A stretch of DNA of 64,000 nucleotides from Halomonas sp. UBA3074 (lineage in GTDB: Bacteria; Pseudomonadota; Gammaproteobacteria; Pseudomonadales; Halomonadaceae). Both the position numbers and the translations under genes were made by a program. Below are positions 1 through 7,227 of this stretch, piece after piece. How positions within the stretch are numbered: the first letter of the stretch is position 1; the number at the start of each line of letters is the position of its first letter. The notes under the pieces were generated by a model. It was not told the origin of the DNA. It ran no database searches and was given only the letters and a program-made list of their open reading frames with translations. The DNA is taken from NCBI RefSeq assembly GCF_002366715.1, contig NZ_DFBS01000026.1:1-64000 (forward strand), given 5' to 3'.

Positions 1-1
1 G

Positions 2-133
2 GCGGGCATGAAAGACTCCAAGGTAATCGTCGCGATCAACAAAGACGACGAAGCGCCGATCTTCCAGGTCGCCGATTACGGCTTGGTGGGGGATCTATTC
101 GAGATCCTGCCGGAACTGGAAAGCAAGCTGTAA
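2..133 (+). CDS. etfA: Electron transfer flavoprotein alpha subunit, 3' end only
   Basis: Only the last 43 codons are in the window; the gene runs in from the left edge in the frame beginning at base 2. The translated end contains AGMKDSKVIVAINKD, EAPIFQVADYGLVGD and the ending ELESKL, which is the conserved FAD-binding C-terminus of the EtfA family (the Asp of the VADYGLVGDL segment is nearly invariant). EtfA with EtfB forms the cytoplasmic FAD/AMP heterodimer that accepts electrons from acyl-CoA dehydrogenases and passes them to ETF-ubiquinone oxidoreductase. That fits the two acyl-CoA dehydrogenase genes about 3 kb downstream, although those lie on the other strand. The upstream part, including any etfB, is outside the window. 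Confidence 0.93.
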   Translation, partial: AGMKDSKVIVAINKDDEAPIFQVADYGLVGDLFEILPELESKL

Positions 134-155
134 AAGCTTCTTGCATCCACGTCTT

Positions 156-303
156 GGTCGGAATAACCCGTAGCGGGGGTCTTTCGCCATGGCCGGAAAT
201 AGTTCCCGACATTTCCGGCATTTCCGCCATCCATGGCGGTCAGATGGCGAAAGTAGCGCCCATAGATGGGTTCACAGCGCCCCCGCGCAGGGTTGTTCCG
301 ACC
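156..303. repeat. Large branched palindromic intergenic element
   Basis: The gap between etfA and the next gene is almost wholly folded sequence. The outer arms 156-169 and 290-303 are complementary over 14 positions (one G-U pair in RNA), and 173-179 pairs with 280-286. Inside, 181-190 (CTTTCGCCAT) is the exact reverse complement of 244-253. That stem encloses two hairpins, 193-200/211-218 and 224-230/233-239, and a further small hairpin 259-263/266-270 lies beside it. The result is a multi-branched structure nearly symmetrical in both strands. It starts 22 bases after the etfA stop, so it may act as a terminator or mRNA 3' stabiliser. Its form resembles dispersed extragenic palindromic units, but only this full copy is in the window, so repeat status is inferred. 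Confidence 0.75.
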
Positions 304-388
304 ATGCCACTGCAGTGTGGCATCTTATTGAAAGGCCCTGTGGTGCCTTTTGCAGTATTACTTCAAAATAATAATTAGCGAGTTTTCC

Positions 389-1348
389 ATGCTAACCCAA
401 CTGACTGCCTCGATGACGCTGCCGGTTATCGGCTCTCCCATGTTTATCGTTTCTGGCCCTGAGCTGGTCATTGCCCAGTGTCAGGCGGGGATTATTGGCG
501 GGTTTCCGGCGCTGAATGCCAGGCCTGCGGAAGTGCTTCGGGAGTGGCTGCAGCAGATTACCGATACCTTAGACGACTATAGCGCTCAGAATCCGCAGCA
601 GCCCGCCGCGCCGTTTGCGGTGAATCAGATCGTGCACCCCACCAATGACCGTCTGGATCATGATGTGGCGCTATGCGCTGAGTTCAAGGTGCCGCTGATC
701 ATCACCAGCCTGCATGCGCCCAACCGGGTGGTCGAGCAGGTACACGCCTATGGCGGCCTGGTATTTCACGACGTGACCACACTTAGGCACGCTAGAAAAG
801 CCATCGATGCCGGGGTGGATGGGCTGATTTTGGTCTGCCATGGGGCAGGCGGCCATGCAGGGCGGCTTAACCCCTTCGCCTTTGTGGCGGAGGTCAGGCA
901 GTTTTACGATGGCCCGCTGGTGCTGGCAGGGGCGATTACCAAAGGCGAGCAGATCGCTGCCGCTCAGGCGCTGGGCGTGGACATGGTGTATATGGGCACG
1001 CGCTTTATTGCCACCCAGGAGGCCAATGCTCAGCCCGCGTACAAGCAGATGGTACTGGAAGCCGCTGCAGGGGATATCGTCTATACCAATCTATTTACTG
1101 GCGTGCACGGAAACTACCTGCGCCAAAGCATCGAGCTGGCTGGGCTTGACCCAGAGGCACTGCCAGAGGGCGACAAAAGCGCCATGCGCTATGGATCAGG
1201 CGGCAGCAGCAAGGCAAAAGCGTGGCGGGATATTTGGGGTGCCGGGCAGGGAGTGGGCGGTATTACCACACTGAACAGCGTGGCCGATGAAGTAGCCACG
1301 CTGCGTGCTGATTATCAACAAGCGCTGAATCAATTGCGGCGGCGCTGA
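389..1348 (+). CDS. Nitronate monooxygenase (2-nitropropane dioxygenase family)
   Basis: A 319-residue FMN-dependent TIM-barrel protein of the NMO/NPD family, which oxidises alkyl nitronates (such as propionate 3-nitronate) to carbonyl compounds. The N-terminal PVIGSPMFIVSGPELV strand, the CHGAGGHAGR segment near residue 150 with the family catalytic His region, and the phosphate-binding GAITKGEQIAAA / GVDMVYMGTRFIAT segments near 181-205 are all visible. An in-frame ATG 39 bases upstream exists, but the first family-like residues begin at 389, so I chose that start. The 3' end overlaps the end of the convergent crotonase gene by 19 bases. Some family members are annotated as enoyl-ACP reductase-like, and the physiological substrate is not evident. 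Confidence 0.88.
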   Translation: MLTQLTASMTLPVIGSPMFIVSGPELVIAQCQAGIIGGFPALNARPAEVLREWLQQITDTLDDYSAQNPQQPAAPFAVNQIVHPTNDRLDHDVALCAEFKVPLIITSLHAPNRVVEQVHAYGGLVFHDVTTLRHARKAIDAGVDGLILVCHGAGGHAGRLNPFAFVAEVRQFYDGPLVLAGAITKGEQIAAAQALGVDMVYMGTRFIATQEANAQPAYKQMVLEAAAGDIVYTNLFTGVHGNYLRQSIELAGLDPEALPEGDKSAMRYGSGGSSKAKAWRDIWGAGQGVGGITTLNSVADEVATLRADYQQALNQLRRR

Positions 1349-2109
1349 CGAAAAGCAGCCACGCGGGAGTGAAAATCCTCGGTGGCTTTACACTCATCCT
1401 GCAGTGCGCCTTCAAGCGTTAGCGTCTCGTCAAGCGACAGGTTCGCCGCCTGCCGCATGGCCCGTTTCGTTGCCCCCAGCGCTTGGGGTGACTGAGCCAC
1501 CAGGGCCTGTGCCAGTGCTCGTGCTTCCGCTACCACCTGATCATCTTCTACTGCCCGGTTGGCTAGGCCCAGCGCCACGCAGCGCCCGGCGTCGATGGGT
1601 GTAGCCAGCGCTGCCATCTCAAAAGCTTGGGCGTGGCCAAGCTTGCGTACCAAATGCCAGCAAGCGCCGCCGTCGGGAATCAAGCCAATATTGATAAAGG
1701 CCAGTTTTAGGTAAGCCGAGCGGCCCATCACCACCATATCGCTGGCTAGCACGTAGGACACACCAATCCCCGCGGCAGCGCCGCTCACCGCGGCGATTAC
1801 GGGCTTTTCCATCGTCATCATGCTGCGCAGTGCAGGCAAAAAAAGCGTTGCCAGCCGCTCGCTGGCGGGCTGGGTGGAGGCCTTTTCGAATTCTGCTAAA
1901 TCAGCACCGGCGCAAAAGGCGCTACCTTCACCGCTAAGGATCACGCAGCGCACCTGCGGGTCAGCTGCCACAGTGGCTAATGCGTCATTGAGCGCCAGAG
2001 CCGTAGGCTCGTTGAGCGCATTGCGCACCGCAGGGCGCGCAATGGTCACTTCGGCGATACCGCCCTCGGAAGTCTCAAGGTTTACTAACGGATCTTCTTC
2101 CCTGCGCAT
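1330..2109 (-). CDS. Enoyl-CoA hydratase/isomerase family protein (crotonase fold)
   Basis: A 259-residue cytoplasmic crotonase-fold protein, last gene of a leftward operon with two acyl-CoA dehydrogenase subunits and a FadB-like protein. The oxyanion-hole segments are present: FCAGADL near residue 65 and GAAAGIG near 110. The two glutamates of typical hydratases are not: the position after the second oxyanion loop reads GVSYVLASD, and the second reads INIGLIPDGG instead of PEI-type sequence. This resembles isomerase-type or PaaG-like members more than classical hydratases, so the exact reaction (isomerisation, hydration or other) is uncertain. The start ATG is preceded by AGGAGAA; that site overlaps the end of the upstream gene 10 bases away, implying coupled translation. 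Confidence 0.85.
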   Translation of the reverse strand: MRREEDPLVNLETSEGGIAEVTIARPAVRNALNEPTALALNDALATVAADPQVRCVILSGEGSAFCAGADLAEFEKASTQPASERLATLFLPALRSMMTMEKPVIAAVSGAAAGIGVSYVLASDMVVMGRSAYLKLAFINIGLIPDGGACWHLVRKLGHAQAFEMAALATPIDAGRCVALGLANRAVEDDQVVAEARALAQALVAQSPQALGATKRAMRQAANLSLDETLTLEGALQDECKATEDFHSRVAAFRQRRRN

Positions 2110-2119
2110 GAGCTTCTCC

Positions 2120-3238
2120 TTAGGCGGCGTCGAGCTGTTCGCTCACCGTCTCAAGGTGATAGTCGCTGTCGCCCAGGTAGTGGTCAAACATCACCAGATA
2201 TTTGGCGTAGTGGGCCACGTAGCACTCTCCGGTCATACCCATGCCGCCATGAAGCTGAATGGCCTGTTCCGCAATAAAGCGCGCAGACTCGCCGCAGTAA
2301 GCCTTGGCCGCGGCGATTTTATAGTCCCGCTCGTCAGCAGGCAGTGAGAGGCTGGTGGCGGCGAGAATCGCCATGGAGCGCGACTGTTCTAGGTGAAGGT
2401 GCATATCCACCATGCGGTGCTGCAGTGACTGGAACGTGGCCAGCGGCAGGCCAAACTGCTTGCGCTCTTTTAAATAGGCGAGGGTTTGGTCGCAGGCAGT
2501 TTCCATCGCACCAATGGCTTCGGCGCAAAGTGCGGCGCGGCCCAGGGCCAGCACCTCTACCAATGCGTCACCTGCGTCTTCGCTTAGGCAGTTCTCTAGT
2601 GGCAGTGCCACGCTGTTCAACGTTAGGTCACCGGCGGGCTGGTCATCCATTGTGCGATAGGTCTGTAAGGTGACGCCTTGAGTATTGGCAGGGACGATAA
2701 ACACGCCTAGCTTGCCGGTAGGCAGTTGGGCGGTCACCAGCGTGGCGGCGGCATTGCCGAGGTTCATTACGACATCTTTGCGGCCATTAAGCTGCCACTG
2801 GCCATCTTGTTGGCTCGCTTGGGTTGAAATATCGAAAGCGTCATAGCGGGCGGTGTGTTCTTGCCAAGCCAAGGCGAGCTGGTGTTCACCTTCCAACAGC
2901 GGGGCCAGCCAGCGCTCCTGCTGTGCTGAGTTGGCGCATAGCGCAAGCAGCTGTCCGGGCATAACTAATCCAAACAGGTACGCTTCCGGCACCAAGCCGC
3001 GCCCCAAGGCCTGCATAATAATCATTACATCGGTGCCGTCGCCGCCTAGCCCGCCTACGTCTTCGCTAAACGGCATATGCAGCAGGCCTAATTCTGAAAA
3101 CGTGCGCCATAGCGGGCTGGCCCCTTGGGCTGGCGCTTCCAGCATAGCGCGGCGCTGCTCGGGCGTTACCTGGTCGGCCACCAAGCGTGTCAGTGTCTCT
3201 TCGAGCATGCGCTGCTCGTCGGTGAGTGCAAAATCCAT
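2120..3238 (-). CDS. Acyl-CoA dehydrogenase, small-subunit type (PimD/FadE2-like)
   Basis: A 372-residue acyl-CoA dehydrogenase of the type that pairs with a second, larger subunit. The N-terminal helical domain begins MDFALTDEQRMLEETL, the middle beta domain is divergent, and the C-terminal domain carries QLHGGMGMTGECYVAHY instead of the usual substrate-base segment. This matches the small subunit of two-component dehydrogenases such as pimeloyl-CoA dehydrogenase. It lies 10 bases after the large-subunit gene, so the pair likely forms a heteromeric flavoenzyme that introduces an alpha,beta double bond and donates electrons to ETF. Substrate cannot be told from sequence; dicarboxylyl-CoA or branched/cyclic acyl-CoA esters are usual for such pairs. 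Confidence 0.85.
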   Translation of the reverse strand: MDFALTDEQRMLEETLTRLVADQVTPEQRRAMLEAPAQGASPLWRTFSELGLLHMPFSEDVGGLGGDGTDVMIIMQALGRGLVPEAYLFGLVMPGQLLALCANSAQQERWLAPLLEGEHQLALAWQEHTARYDAFDISTQASQQDGQWQLNGRKDVVMNLGNAAATLVTAQLPTGKLGVFIVPANTQGVTLQTYRTMDDQPAGDLTLNSVALPLENCLSEDAGDALVEVLALGRAALCAEAIGAMETACDQTLAYLKERKQFGLPLATFQSLQHRMVDMHLHLEQSRSMAILAATSLSLPADERDYKIAAAKAYCGESARFIAEQAIQLHGGMGMTGECYVAHYAKYLVMFDHYLGDSDYHLETVSEQLDAA

Positions 3239-3248
3239 GGTGACTCCC

Positions 3249-4442
3249 TTACATTCCTAAAATGGTTTTAGCGACGATGCTTTTTTGAATCTCGTTGGCA
3301 CCGCCATAAATCGACAGCTTGCGACGATTAAAATACTGGGCGCTGGCGGCAGCGCCTTGGGCGTATTCATTATCCAGCGATTCATCACCATGGAGAAACT
3401 CGGGGAAGAACGGCAGGGCAGCAGGCCCAAGCGCACGGCGGGTAAGTTCGCTAATCTCTTGACGTAGCTCAGAACCGCGTACTTTTAGCAGCGAGCTCTC
3501 TGCACCCGGCACGCCGCCATCCCGCGCTGCGGCAATCACGCGTAGGTTGGTCACTTCCAGTGCCATCAGCTCAAGCTCGGCTTTGACCACACGCTGGCGA
3601 AAGCTGGGGAGCGATAAAAGCGGCTTGCCGCGATGCTGCATACGAGAGGCGAGGGATTTCAAATGGCGCAGTGCCTGCTTAGCGTGGCCAAGCCCGGCAA
3701 TGCCGGTACGCTCGTGGGTAAGCAAAAATTTGGCGCAGGTCCAGCCTTGGCCCTCTTCACCCACACGGTTTTCTACCGGCACGCGCACATTATCGAGAAA
3801 CACTTCGTTGACTTCATGAGCGCCGTCGAGGGTAATAATCGGCCGTACGGTAATGCCGGGGGTCTGCATATCAATCAGTAAAAAGCTGATGCCCGCCTGT
3901 TTTTTCGCGTGGGGGTCGGTGCGCACCAAACAGAACATCATGTTGGCGTGCTGGCCTAGGGTCGTCCAGGTTTTCTGGCCATTGACGATGTAGTGGTCGC
4001 CATCACGCACGGCGCGGGTGGATAAGCCCGCCAAATCCGAACCAGCACCCGGCTCAGAATAGCCCTGGCACCACCAGTCCTGATTATTAAGAATCCGCGG
4101 CAGGTAGTGCTGTTGTTGCTCCACGCTGCCGAATTTCATAATCACTGGCGCGACCATGTTGACGCCAAAGGGCACCACCGTAGGGGCGTGGGCGGCGGCG
4201 CACTCTTCATCGAAGATATGTCGATGCACCGGGCCCCAGCCTGGACCGCCATGCTCAACAGGCCAGTTGGCGGCAAGCCATCCTTGATCGCTGAGAATGT
4301 TCTGCCAGCGGATGTGGTCATCGGCGCGCAGATGGCGGCCTAGGCGCACACGCTCACGGATGTCGCTCGGCAGTGCATCGGTTAAAAATCGGCGGACTTC
4401 CTCGCGGAATGTCTGCTCTTCGGGGCTAAACGTCAGGTTCAT
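3249..4442 (-). CDS. Acyl-CoA dehydrogenase, large-subunit type (PimC-like)
   Basis: A 397-residue FAD-dependent acyl-CoA dehydrogenase. Visible features are the N-terminal helical domain (NLTFSPEEQTFREEVRRFL), the FAD-binding segment GYSEPGAGSDLAGL near residue 125, IVNGQKTWTT near 155, and the C-terminal YGGANEIQKSIVAKTILG, the classical end of large-subunit members. It overlaps the upstream FadB-like gene by four bases (ATGA) and is followed within 10 bases by the small subunit, so the two are co-translated. Known pairs of this type act on pimeloyl-CoA and on steroid or other bulky acyl-CoA thioesters. In this operon it probably performs the first oxidation step. Confidence 0.88.
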   Translation of the reverse strand: MNLTFSPEEQTFREEVRRFLTDALPSDIRERVRLGRHLRADDHIRWQNILSDQGWLAANWPVEHGGPGWGPVHRHIFDEECAAAHAPTVVPFGVNMVAPVIMKFGSVEQQQHYLPRILNNQDWWCQGYSEPGAGSDLAGLSTRAVRDGDHYIVNGQKTWTTLGQHANMMFCLVRTDPHAKKQAGISFLLIDMQTPGITVRPIITLDGAHEVNEVFLDNVRVPVENRVGEEGQGWTCAKFLLTHERTGIAGLGHAKQALRHLKSLASRMQHRGKPLLSLPSFRQRVVKAELELMALEVTNLRVIAAARDGGVPGAESSLLKVRGSELRQEISELTRRALGPAALPFFPEFLHGDESLDNEYAQGAAASAQYFNRRKLSIYGGANEIQKSIVAKTILGM

Positions 4443-5875
4443 GAGTGAGCATCCTTGGAAGGCGTCGATAAAGTGGATTGCAGAGTGGTATGGCGATGCG
4501 GCCCGCCAAGATGACGTGGGTAGCCCAACGCTTCCACCGCCAGCAGATCGATATCACTCTCGCGGTAGCAGGTGCCTTGCTGCGCTAGCGTCAGGCTCGC
4601 CTGCTCCATAGCTGACTGGGCGTCGTGGTCGGGCGCTTGCTCTGCGGCGTCATAAAGCGTGCTCAGCACGCTAGGCGACTTGCTCACCACCACGTTGGCC
4701 CGCAGCGCTTTGAGCGTTAAGGCCACCCGCTGCTGGTCGGTCGCGCTGGCGTGGTGATTGACCAGCTCATGGAACGGGCCGTGCTCGGCAAGCACTAGGC
4801 TGAGAGGCGATGCGGAGGCACTTTCGGTGAGTAACTGCAGTGCTACGGTAATCGCTTGAGAAGGGCAGGCGCTGGCATCGGCGCCAGGGGCGAGCAGGCA
4901 CAGCTCAGTGCTATCGTTTGGGGTATCGGTTAGCGTTATGCTGGCGCGCTGGGCGGTGGTGTGAAGCGTCTCAAACAGCGGGTGTTCACCGATGAGGGCG
5001 ATCTGCGCAAAGGGCTCATCGTTATCTACTCCCGTCACCACGTGGGGATTTCTAGCGGCAAAAAAGAGGTGAATCAGCCCTGCGCGCTGCGGGGAATCCA
5101 TACAGGCAAGAAACAGCTCACGCTCGCGACGCAAACCCTCTTCCAGAGATGCGGCTTTGGTGCAGGCGTCAACGGCTTCCACAATGCGAAACGGTGAAAA
5201 CAGTGCCGGTGCGCTAGTTTCAAGCTGTTCGCGCATGGAGGCAATGGCCTGGGGGTTGGCCTCTGGAGCGGGTAGCTGCCCGGTGATGCGCGCCTGCTGT
5301 TGTCCCGCTAATACCTCTTTTGCCGCTGCCAAACCTGCTTCCAGCGGTGTTTGGGCATCGCTGATGGCATCGATAATGCCGATATCCTGCGCTTCAGCGG
5401 CTTCCACAAAGCGCCCGCTGGTGATGATTTCTAGGGATCTTTCCACGCCTACCAAACGGGGCAGCCGTTGGGTACCGCCTGCGCCGGGCAGTAAGCCAAG
5501 CTTCACTTCTGGTAAACCTACGCGTGTGCCTGCCAGCGCAACACGATAGTGGCACCCCAACGCAACTTCTAAACCGCCGCCCAGCGCAGTGCCGTGTAGC
5601 GATGCGATGAGCGGTTTGGGGCAGGCTTCTAGCTGTGTAATGACATCCGGTAGCAGCGGTGCTTGGGGCGGCTTACCAAATTCACGTATATCGGCCCCTG
5701 CGATAAAGGTGCGCCCCTCTGCCACCACCACCAGCGCTTTGGCCTGCTGGTCGGCCAACCCCTCTTCAAGGGCGCTGAGCAAACCGCTTCGCACCGCTTG
5801 GCTCAAGGCGTTGACGGGCGGGTTAGCGATGCTGATGACACCGACTTCGCCATGTCGCTGGTAGTGAACACTCAT
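4439..5875 (-). CDS. FadB/FadJ-like protein: active-looking enoyl-CoA hydratase domain fused to a degenerate 3-hydroxyacyl-CoA dehydrogenase half
   Basis: First gene of the leftward acyl-CoA operon, 478 residues from an ATG with GGAG six bases before it; longer in-frame starts upstream lack a ribosome site. Residues 1-190 are a full crotonase domain with oxyanion loops FIAGADI and GTALGGG and both catalytic glutamates (GGGLEVAL and GLPEVKLGLLPGAGG). After a linker containing FFAARNPHVVTGVDN, the point where FadB-type enzymes begin their NAD-binding domain reads QIALIGEHPLFETL, with no GxGxxG loop. The following 170 residues keep only echoes of the dehydrogenase: a HELV segment, a SPSVLSTLYDAA helix, and SDIDLLAVEALGYPRHLGGP near the end. 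Family members run to about 700 residues, so this half is both shortened and lacking catalytic motifs. Hydratase function is likely; dehydrogenase activity is unlikely. Confidence 0.8.
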   Translation of the reverse strand: MSVHYQRHGEVGVISIANPPVNALSQAVRSGLLSALEEGLADQQAKALVVVAEGRTFIAGADIREFGKPPQAPLLPDVITQLEACPKPLIASLHGTALGGGLEVALGCHYRVALAGTRVGLPEVKLGLLPGAGGTQRLPRLVGVERSLEIITSGRFVEAAEAQDIGIIDAISDAQTPLEAGLAAAKEVLAGQQQARITGQLPAPEANPQAIASMREQLETSAPALFSPFRIVEAVDACTKAASLEEGLRRERELFLACMDSPQRAGLIHLFFAARNPHVVTGVDNDEPFAQIALIGEHPLFETLHTTAQRASITLTDTPNDSTELCLLAPGADASACPSQAITVALQLLTESASASPLSLVLAEHGPFHELVNHHASATDQQRVALTLKALRANVVVSKSPSVLSTLYDAAEQAPDHDAQSAMEQASLTLAQQGTCYRESDIDLLAVEALGYPRHLGGPHRHTTLQSTLSTPSKDAHS

Positions 5876-5888
5876 AGTGACTCCCATG

Positions 5889-5989
5889 TTTCGCAGTGTG
5901 AAATAGGAATTTGTTATTTGGAATAGGTCGATGATGGCGAAAGTTGCCCATAGAGTCAATAATGCAAAACATTGTTCTGCAATGCGAAA
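5889..5989 (-). promoter_or_regulatory. Upstream region of the acyl-CoA operon with two operator-like inverted repeats
   Basis: Two 15-base sites of similar form lie here: TTTCGCAGTGTGAAA (5889-5903, six of seven arm positions paired) and TTCTGCAATGCGAAA (5975-5989). Next to the second is a direct repeat, AATGCAAAAC (5961-5970) and AATGCGAAAC (5981-5990), with a 20-base period. On the minus strand a TTGACT hexamer lies just downstream of this repeat and may be a -35 element, though its -10 partner is weak. The TTTCGCAnTGCGAAA form resembles operators of IclR-family regulators, but no such regulator is encoded in the window. Confidence 0.5.
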
Positions 5990-6004
5990 CTAGCTGGCTA
6001 AACA

Positions 6005-6028
6005 AAAGGTCGCACTAAGGCGACCTTT
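6005..6028 (-). terminator. Intrinsic terminator after the TRAP transporter operon
   Basis: The perfect 9-base arms AAAGGTCGC (6005-6013) and GCGACCTTT (6020-6028) close a six-base loop. Read leftward, the stem is followed by TTTTGTTT, as expected for a terminator of the TAXI protein gene whose stop lies 35 bases away. Confidence 0.85.
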
Positions 6029-6062
6029 ACCAGTTAGGCTTTCTATCGTATGACCAAGCGGT

Positions 6063-7208
6063 TTAAAAAACGGGGTTGAGTCCCGCGTCTTCCAATGCGG
6101 CCCGTCGCGTTTCCATCCAGCCGTCGACAAATGCTGCTTCATCGTCCGGCGCATCTGCTTGATAGGCGTCCCAGGTAGCCTTGAGTAATGCCTGGCGATC
6201 AACCAGGTCGCTCTGATGCGCGTCCATTGCCTCAGTCCAAATCCCTTTGGCGCGGTAATAGTCGACCACCTCATCATGGAAAGGGACGACCCAGGTCATG
6301 TCCTGATTTTCCAAAGCATACCCCTTGGCACCTGGGGCGTTGTCCTTATAAGCATCGAAGGACTCGACCAGTGTGGTGATTAACCCGCGCACGGTTTCGG
6401 GTGCCAAGTCAGCGTTGCTGACCATGATGGGGTAAGGGTAGCTAGCGCTGGATAGCGGCTGGTCTGCATCAATCCCCGCCCCGGACGTGACATCATGCGG
6501 CTGGAAGTAAGGGGCCGTCTCAAGCATGCGTGCCCAGCCGGCTTCATCATCAGTGGGCAGCTCTGGCCACTGCAGGCCGCGGGGGCTGGCGGCCAATCGT
6601 TGGGCGGCGGGAGTGACTGTGGTGGTAATCGCTGCGTCGGCGCGGCCGCTTATAATCCCGTCGAAGGCGGCGTTGTAGCCGGGGAAATCGACGCGCTCCA
6701 CGTCATCCCAGGTCAAACCTGCAAATGCCAGGTAGGCTTCGGCGGCTTTATTCAGCGCATCGTCGCCACGCAGGTAGGCCAGTCGTTTGCCCTCCAGGTC
6801 GGCGATGCCGTCAAGTTTGACATCCCCCGCCACGGCCATGCCCAAGCCAAAGCTGGCCAAGGAAGTTGATATAACGCGAATGGGTTGCGGCCCCCAATCA
6901 GGGCGGGCAAACATCATCACACCTTCTGAGCCGTAGTAACTGGCGATGCCGCAGGCGCATAGATCCACACGGCCTGTTTTAAGAGGCGTCATGCGCATGG
7001 TGTCATTTTCACCCGGGATGACTCGGGACTGCGTGCCATGCTCGGCTTGTAGCAATTGGCTGATCGCCATGATTTGCGCATTGCCGCTGGTACCGGTGCC
7101 GTAAGCGGTCCAATTCAGCGTGGGTGGCATAGCGCTGGCCTGACTGGTGATGAGCAGGCCAGCCGCTAAGCTGCTTATGACGAGGGGGAGTGTTGTTTTT
7201 GTGCGCAT
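6063..7208 (-). CDS. TAXI-family TRAP transporter solute-binding protein (second copy)
   Basis: A 381-residue periplasmic binding protein with a Sec signal peptide (MRTKTTLPLVISSLAAGLL...ASA) and a mature start at a WTAYGTGTSGNAQ segment, the typical TAXI first strand and ligand loop. Other TAXI features are MTPLKTGRVDLCACGIASYY, GKRLAYLRGDDALNK, a DVERVDFPGY segment and VPFHDEVVDYY near the C-terminus. It is the last gene of the three-gene operon binding protein-permease-binding protein and is clearly paralogous over its whole length to the protein at 9284-10444. TAXI proteins capture small carboxylates or amino acids for sodium-driven uptake. The start is supported by GAGGAA before the ATG. 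Confidence 0.92.
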   Translation of the reverse strand: MRTKTTLPLVISSLAAGLLITSQASAMPPTLNWTAYGTGTSGNAQIMAISQLLQAEHGTQSRVIPGENDTMRMTPLKTGRVDLCACGIASYYGSEGVMMFARPDWGPQPIRVISTSLASFGLGMAVAGDVKLDGIADLEGKRLAYLRGDDALNKAAEAYLAFAGLTWDDVERVDFPGYNAAFDGIISGRADAAITTTVTPAAQRLAASPRGLQWPELPTDDEAGWARMLETAPYFQPHDVTSGAGIDADQPLSSASYPYPIMVSNADLAPETVRGLITTLVESFDAYKDNAPGAKGYALENQDMTWVVPFHDEVVDYYRAKGIWTEAMDAHQSDLVDRQALLKATWDAYQADAPDDEAAFVDGWMETRRAALEDAGLNPVF

Positions 7209-7227
7209 AGATTCCTCGGTGTTTGAA

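Noticed and set aside
154..378. Open frames across the palindromic element
   Set aside because: Their translation is that of the folded non-coding repeat, with no ribosome site or protein family resemblance; both strands give similar frames because of symmetry.
840..1274. 144-codon plus-strand frame inside the nitronate monooxygenase gene
   Set aside because: Shadow of a well-supported gene in another frame, with a Trp/Arg-rich product and no motifs.
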